From assembly GCA_948759685.1 (NCBI GenBank), contig CAQBGY010000103.1, forward strand, positions 235-9,783: a stretch of DNA of 9,549 nt, given 5' to 3'. This stretch comes from an uncultured Eubacterium sp. (lineage in GTDB: Bacteria; Bacillota_A; Clostridia; Lachnospirales; Lachnospiraceae). Position numbers and translations under genes: made by a program. The notes under the pieces are model-generated. The model was not told the DNA's origin, did no database searches, and saw only the letters and a list, made by a program, of their open reading frames with translations. Shown here piece by piece: positions 6,822 to 9,549 of the stretch (positions are counted from its first letter, which is position 1; each line of letters opens with the position of its first letter).

Positions 6822-6827
6822 TTTATA
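6822..6827 (-). promoter_or_regulatory. Candidate -10 box (TATAAA) for the protease gene
   Basis: The minus strand has TATAAA here. The hexamer 17 nt upstream (6845-6850, CGACTT) is a poor -35 and falls on the GTCGA repeat array. A good -10 with a poor -35 overlapped by regulator sites suggests an activator-dependent promoter. An alternative pair, TTGAAA (6780-6785) with TACGGT (6757-6762), has a weak -10. Confidence 0.4.
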
Positions 6828-6835
6828 GGGGTTTT

Positions 6836-6862
6836 GGTCGAAATAAGTCGATAATAGTCGAG
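6836..6862 (+). promoter_or_regulatory. Three GTCGA direct repeats with exact 10-bp period (possible tandem Spo0A boxes)
   Basis: GTCGA occurs at 6837-6841, 6847-6851 and 6857-6861, each separated by 5 bp. As 7-mers they read GGTCGAA, AGTCGAT and AGTCGAG, matching the 0A consensus TGTCGAA at 6, 5 and 5 positions. Tandem 0A boxes 10 bp apart are the known geometry for a Spo0A dimer, but other response regulators also bind phased direct repeats. The array overlaps the expected -35 region of the protease promoter. Confidence 0.5.
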
Positions 6863-6886
6863 GCAAAATAAAAATGGTTTTCTCCC

Positions 6887-6912
6887 AAAAAAGGGAGCAT
6901 CACGCTCCCTTT
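6887..6912 (-). terminator. Intrinsic terminator of proS
   Basis: On the minus strand, a 9-bp stem AAAGGGAGC / GCTCCCTTT closes a 5-nt loop. It is followed by further T residues (the A run at 6887-6892 on the plus strand). It begins 19 nt after the proS stop codon and separates proS from the protease promoter. Confidence 0.9.
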
Positions 6913-6931
6913 CATTTTCTAAAATATGTAT

Positions 6932-8668
6932 TTATTTAACACATTCAAAAATATCATCTGTTAATTTCTTTATAATTCTTTCAACCTCAGCTACTGCATC
7001 ATCCATTGGTGCTTTCTGCTTATCAATCTGCTTATCTCTTGTAGAAATCTCAACGACATTTTCATCCAAGTTTCTAGGACTGACAACTACTCTTACCGGC
7101 ACACCAAGCAAATCTGCATCTGCAAACATTGCTCCAGGTCTAACCTTTCTGTCATCATAAATAACTTCTATTCCTCTATTCTGTAATGCTTCATATAAAC
7201 TGTCTGCATATTCCCTACATGCTGCATCATCTGAACGTAAACAACACAAATGTACCTGCCATGGTGCAATAGTTATCGGCCAGATTGGACCATAATCGTC
7301 ATGTCTTACTTCACAGATAGAAGCAGCCATTCTGCCTACACCAATACCATAGCATCCCATAATCGGATGCTGCTCTTCACCATTTTCATCTGTATACTTA
7401 AATCCCATAGACTCAGAATATTTTGTGCCGAGCTGGAATATATTTCCTACCTCAATACCTCTTGAAACAGTAATCGTATGTTTACCACATTCCGGACATA
7501 TACCACCTTCCACAATCTTAGCAAGATCTGCATACACTGCATCAGGACAGTCTCTTTCCACATTAAATCCGGTATAATGGGCATCGACCTTATTTGCACC
7601 GGTTACTAAATAATCAATTCCCTTTAACGAATTGTCAAACAATACTGTCACATTTTCATTGATTCCTACCGGCCCGATAAATCCTGCAGTAAGAACTGTA
7701 TCATCCTCAATCACAGCCGGATGAATCTCAAAACCTAATGCATTTGTCAGTTTTGTCTCATGAATATCTAAATCACCACGAATAAATGCAACAACAAAGC
7801 TGTCATCTTCATTCTTCTGATATACGACTGCCTTTGCTGTATTTTCAGCCGGTATATTTAAAAACTCACACAGTTCTTCAATTGTGCCTGTTCCCGGTGT
7901 TGCCACCTCTTTCAAGTCTTCCATAGGAATTTTGTTCTCGTTTTCTATAATACTAGGCGCTGCCTCTACATTTGCACTATATCCGCACTCCGGACATACA
8001 GCAATCGAATCCTCTCCTGCCGGTGTTAAAAGCATATACTCATGAGAAATGCTTCCTCCCATCATACCGGAATCAGATGCAACTACTGCAACTTCCGGTA
8101 TACCGCAGCGGGCAAAAATACGATTATATGCATCATAGCATTTCTGATAATACTGCTCCAAATCTTCTTGTGATGTATGGAATGAATACGCATCCTTCAT
8201 TGTAAATTCACGTACACGGATAAGCCCTGCACGTGGTCTTGCCTCATCACGGAATTTTGTCTGTATCTGATAAATCATAAACGGATATTTTGCATAACTG
8301 TTGGCATATTCTCTGACAAGCTGTACAGATGCCTCCTCATGTGTCATGCCAAGCACCATCTTACTTCCTGTTCTGTCCTGAAATCTGAGAAGTTCTGAAC
8401 CGACACTCTCATATCTTCCTGACTCTTCCCAAAGACTTCCCGGCAGAGTCACCGGAAACAATACTTCCTGTCCGTCAATTTTATCCATCTCATCTCTAAT
8501 GATGTTTTCTATTTTTTGTGAAATTCTTTTCATCGGCGGGAACTGAGAATAAATACCATTTGCTACATTTTTGATATATCCTCCTCTTACCATCAGTGCA
8601 TGACTGTCAATCAGACAGTTTGCCGGTCTTTCCTTAAATCTGTCTCCCACTAATTTTGATAATTTCAT
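6932..8668 (-). CDS. proS: Proline--tRNA ligase (bacterial type with editing insertion)
   Basis: This class II aminoacyl-tRNA synthetase charges tRNA-Pro in the cytoplasm. At 578 aa it is the length of the bacterial ProRS form with an inserted editing domain. The N-terminal catalytic core has motif 2 around 138-163 (TKFRDEARPRAGLIRVREF) and motif 3 around 437-447 (MGCYGIGVGRM). The YbaK-like insertion, about residues 225-390, hydrolyses mischarged Ala-tRNA-Pro; K279 in NTAKAVVY lies where the known editing lysine falls. The C-terminal anticodon-binding domain covers about 468-575 (WQVHLCCL, DDRKVRPGAMFADADLLGVP). Two CPECG knuckles flank the insertion (C225/C228 and C391/C394) and could form a zinc site. 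The start ATG (8666-8668) has AAGGAG (8676-8681) 7 nt upstream. It is probably transcribed from its own promoter at 8724-8752, with possible read-through from the upstream peptidase gene. Confidence 0.97.
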   Translation of the reverse strand: MKLSKLVGDRFKERPANCLIDSHALMVRGGYIKNVANGIYSQFPPMKRISQKIENIIRDEMDKIDGQEVLFPVTLPGSLWEESGRYESVGSELLRFQDRTGSKMVLGMTHEEASVQLVREYANSYAKYPFMIYQIQTKFRDEARPRAGLIRVREFTMKDAYSFHTSQEDLEQYYQKCYDAYNRIFARCGIPEVAVVASDSGMMGGSISHEYMLLTPAGEDSIAVCPECGYSANVEAAPSIIENENKIPMEDLKEVATPGTGTIEELCEFLNIPAENTAKAVVYQKNEDDSFVVAFIRGDLDIHETKLTNALGFEIHPAVIEDDTVLTAGFIGPVGINENVTVLFDNSLKGIDYLVTGANKVDAHYTGFNVERDCPDAVYADLAKIVEGGICPECGKHTITVSRGIEVGNIFQLGTKYSESMGFKYTDENGEEQHPIMGCYGIGVGRMAASICEVRHDDYGPIWPITIAPWQVHLCCLRSDDAACREYADSLYEALQNRGIEVIYDDRKVRPGAMFADADLLGVPVRVVVSPRNLDENVVEISTRDKQIDKQKAPMDDAVAEVERIIKKLTDDIFECVK

Positions 8669-8723
8669 CTTTACTCTCCTTGTATATTTATATTGTCCCG
8701 TGTATAACTACACCAACCAATTA

Positions 8724-8752
8724 ATTTTAATATACTTTATATTAAAAATCAA
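8724..8752 (-). promoter_or_regulatory. Likely proS promoter
   Basis: The minus strand has TTGATT (8747-8752), a 17-nt spacer and TAAAAT (8724-8729). This predicts a start near 8717 and a leader of about 48 nt. It is the best-spaced promoter in the gap before proS. Confidence 0.6.
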
Positions 8753-8791
8753 CTTTTGTTTTATATCCGCAATATATCCCCTCATTCATTG

Positions 8792-8820
8792 ACAATAACA
8801 GACTTCTATGACCTTGTCAA
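8792..8820 (-). promoter_or_regulatory. Second possible proS promoter inside the end of the upstream peptidase gene
   Basis: The minus strand has a perfect TTGACA (8815-8820), a 17-nt spacer and TATTGT (8792-8797). The -35 lies in the Leu-Thr codons near the C-terminus of the S8 peptidase, and the -10 lies just past its stop. The leader would be about 117 nt. A matching TGTCAA on the minus strand makes an inverted repeat with the -35, which may be chance. Confidence 0.4.
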
Positions 8821-9533
8821 AATCAGAAAACTACTGAATACATCTAATTTTCCATATCCCCATTGTCTGCTTGGATAAGTAATCTCTCTATCCCGGTCTG
8901 CCCCTCTGATAAGATAACTTTTAATATAAGTTCCCCTCATATAGATATCATTTCTCTTCACCAGCCCCCACTCAAACATCTGTGCACAACACCCTGCAGT
9001 AAGTGCAGCTGCAACAGATGTTCCGGTTCTTCTTGTAAAACCACCTGACAATACAGCGCTTCTCCCTACTTCCGGACCAAAAACATTTACCGCCGGTGCA
9101 ACAAAATCGGGCTTAACATTATTATCATTTGTAAATCCCCTTCCTGACCTTGGGAAAAATGCACCTGAATTGCTGTCATATCCACCTACTGTTATTACTC
9201 TCTCGGCACTGGCTGGGGCAGTCAATGTAATTTCCGGATTTGGCTTCAAAAAAAATGTCTCACTATTAACAAACTGTCTGAGATTTCCCCATATATTAAA
9301 ATTACCATTTAAAATATTACTCCCATAAACTCTAATTGTCCAAATTCCAGGAGAGGGATTGACAAATCTCATCAACACTAACTCTTCACCATTTCCTGCC
9401 TCTACCAGACTATAATCTACATTAATGGTTGTTCCCTCCAATAAAAAGTTAACCTGCTGGCTTACCCCTTTTCTTGCCGAAATACGTGGAACACTTTCTC
9501 CCAATGGTGATATAAAAGAAACAGAAAATAAAT
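8806..9533 (-). CDS. S8 serine peptidase, CspA/B-like type, 5' end missing
   Basis: This is the C-terminal ~241 residues of a subtilisin-family peptidase. The frame stays open through 9531 (upstream residues LFSVSFISPLGESVPR) and is cut by adapter, so no start codon is present; the TTG at 9502-9504 is an internal Leu. Visible features, numbered from that Leu, are a jelly-roll-like insert (PGIWTIRVYGSNILNGNFNIW, about 52-72) characteristic of clostridial CspA/B-like S8 peptidases, KPDFVAPAV (131-139), the catalytic Ser163 in RTGTSVAAALTAG, and WGYGKLDV (215-222). The Asp and His of the triad would be in the missing part. Whole members of the family are roughly 550-600 aa. Csp proteases in spore formers can activate germination enzymes, but many gut clostridia carry paralogues of unknown role, so I do not assign a germination function. 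No clear terminator separates it from proS. Confidence 0.88.
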
Positions 9534-9549
9534 AGATCGGAAGAGCACA
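9534..9549 (-). other. Illumina TruSeq adapter remnant (non-biological)
   Basis: AGATCGGAAGAGCACA is the start of the standard TruSeq adapter and is the reverse complement of bases 14-29. It marks the end of the cloned molecule and should be trimmed. Confidence 0.97.

Noticed and set aside
8669..8805. Possible T-box riboswitch before proS
   Set aside because: The leader is at most about 120 nt. I see neither the AGGGTGGNACCGCG-type antiterminator motif nor a terminator hairpin, so a T-box is not supported.
3683..9533. The two S8 proteases and proS as a functional cluster or defence system
   Set aside because: The proteases belong to different S8 subtypes and are separated by a housekeeping gene with its own promoter and terminator. 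Nothing links them beyond proximity.
1..9549. Terminal inverted repeats suggesting a linear plasmid, phage or transposon
   Set aside because: The inverted terminal sequence is Illumina adapter. No transposase, integrase or phage gene is present.

Overview
The window is a low-GC, AT-rich fragment whose genes all lie on the minus strand. It most resembles an anaerobic gut Firmicute of the Lachnospiraceae type. This rests on three things: CspA/B-like and modular S8 proteases, secreted Fn3-like modules of a kind seen in that family, and Spo0A-box-like sites. I cannot name a genus from the sequence alone. Bases 1-29 and 9534-9549 are Illumina TruSeq adapter in opposite orientations. The biological insert is therefore 30-9533, and both terminal genes are cut at cloning or assembly ends.

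In the direction of transcription (right to left) the layout is as follows. (1) The C-terminal half of an S8 subtilisin-like peptidase of the CspA/B type (8806-9533). (2) proS, prolyl-tRNA synthetase (6932-8668), with a near promoter, a second possible promoter inside the end of the upstream gene, and a clear intrinsic terminator. (3) A 1012-aa secreted modular S8 protease (3683-6721), preceded by a phased array of GTCGA repeats and a perfect Spo0A box, and closed by a strong terminator overlapping its stop codon. (4) A zinc-uptake operon, zur-znuA-znuC-znuB (3509 down to 515), driven by one sigma-A-like promoter bracketed by two matching Fur-family operators. (5) The start of a TPR protein (30-443), separated from znuB by a short gap holding an 18-bp palindrome.

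The zinc operon works as a unit. A Fur-family repressor is made first and probably represses its own promoter. It is followed by the surface lipoprotein with a His-rich metal loop, the ATPase, and the permease, which is translationally coupled to the ATPase. The secreted protease has a signal peptide, a helical acidic pro-region, a catalytic domain with a complete Asp-His-Ser triad, a discoidin-like domain, and three Fn3-like modules joined by Thr/Pro linkers. It looks like an extracellular enzyme that binds glycans or surfaces.

I found no tRNA, rRNA, CRISPR array, insertion sequence or phage gene. No stretch longer than 300 bases lacks a gene. I see no convincing new multi-gene system. The most interesting signals are regulatory: the paired operators around the zur promoter and the 10-bp-phased boxes upstream of the protease. 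The recently duplicated Cys-containing modules at the protease C-terminus also stand out.
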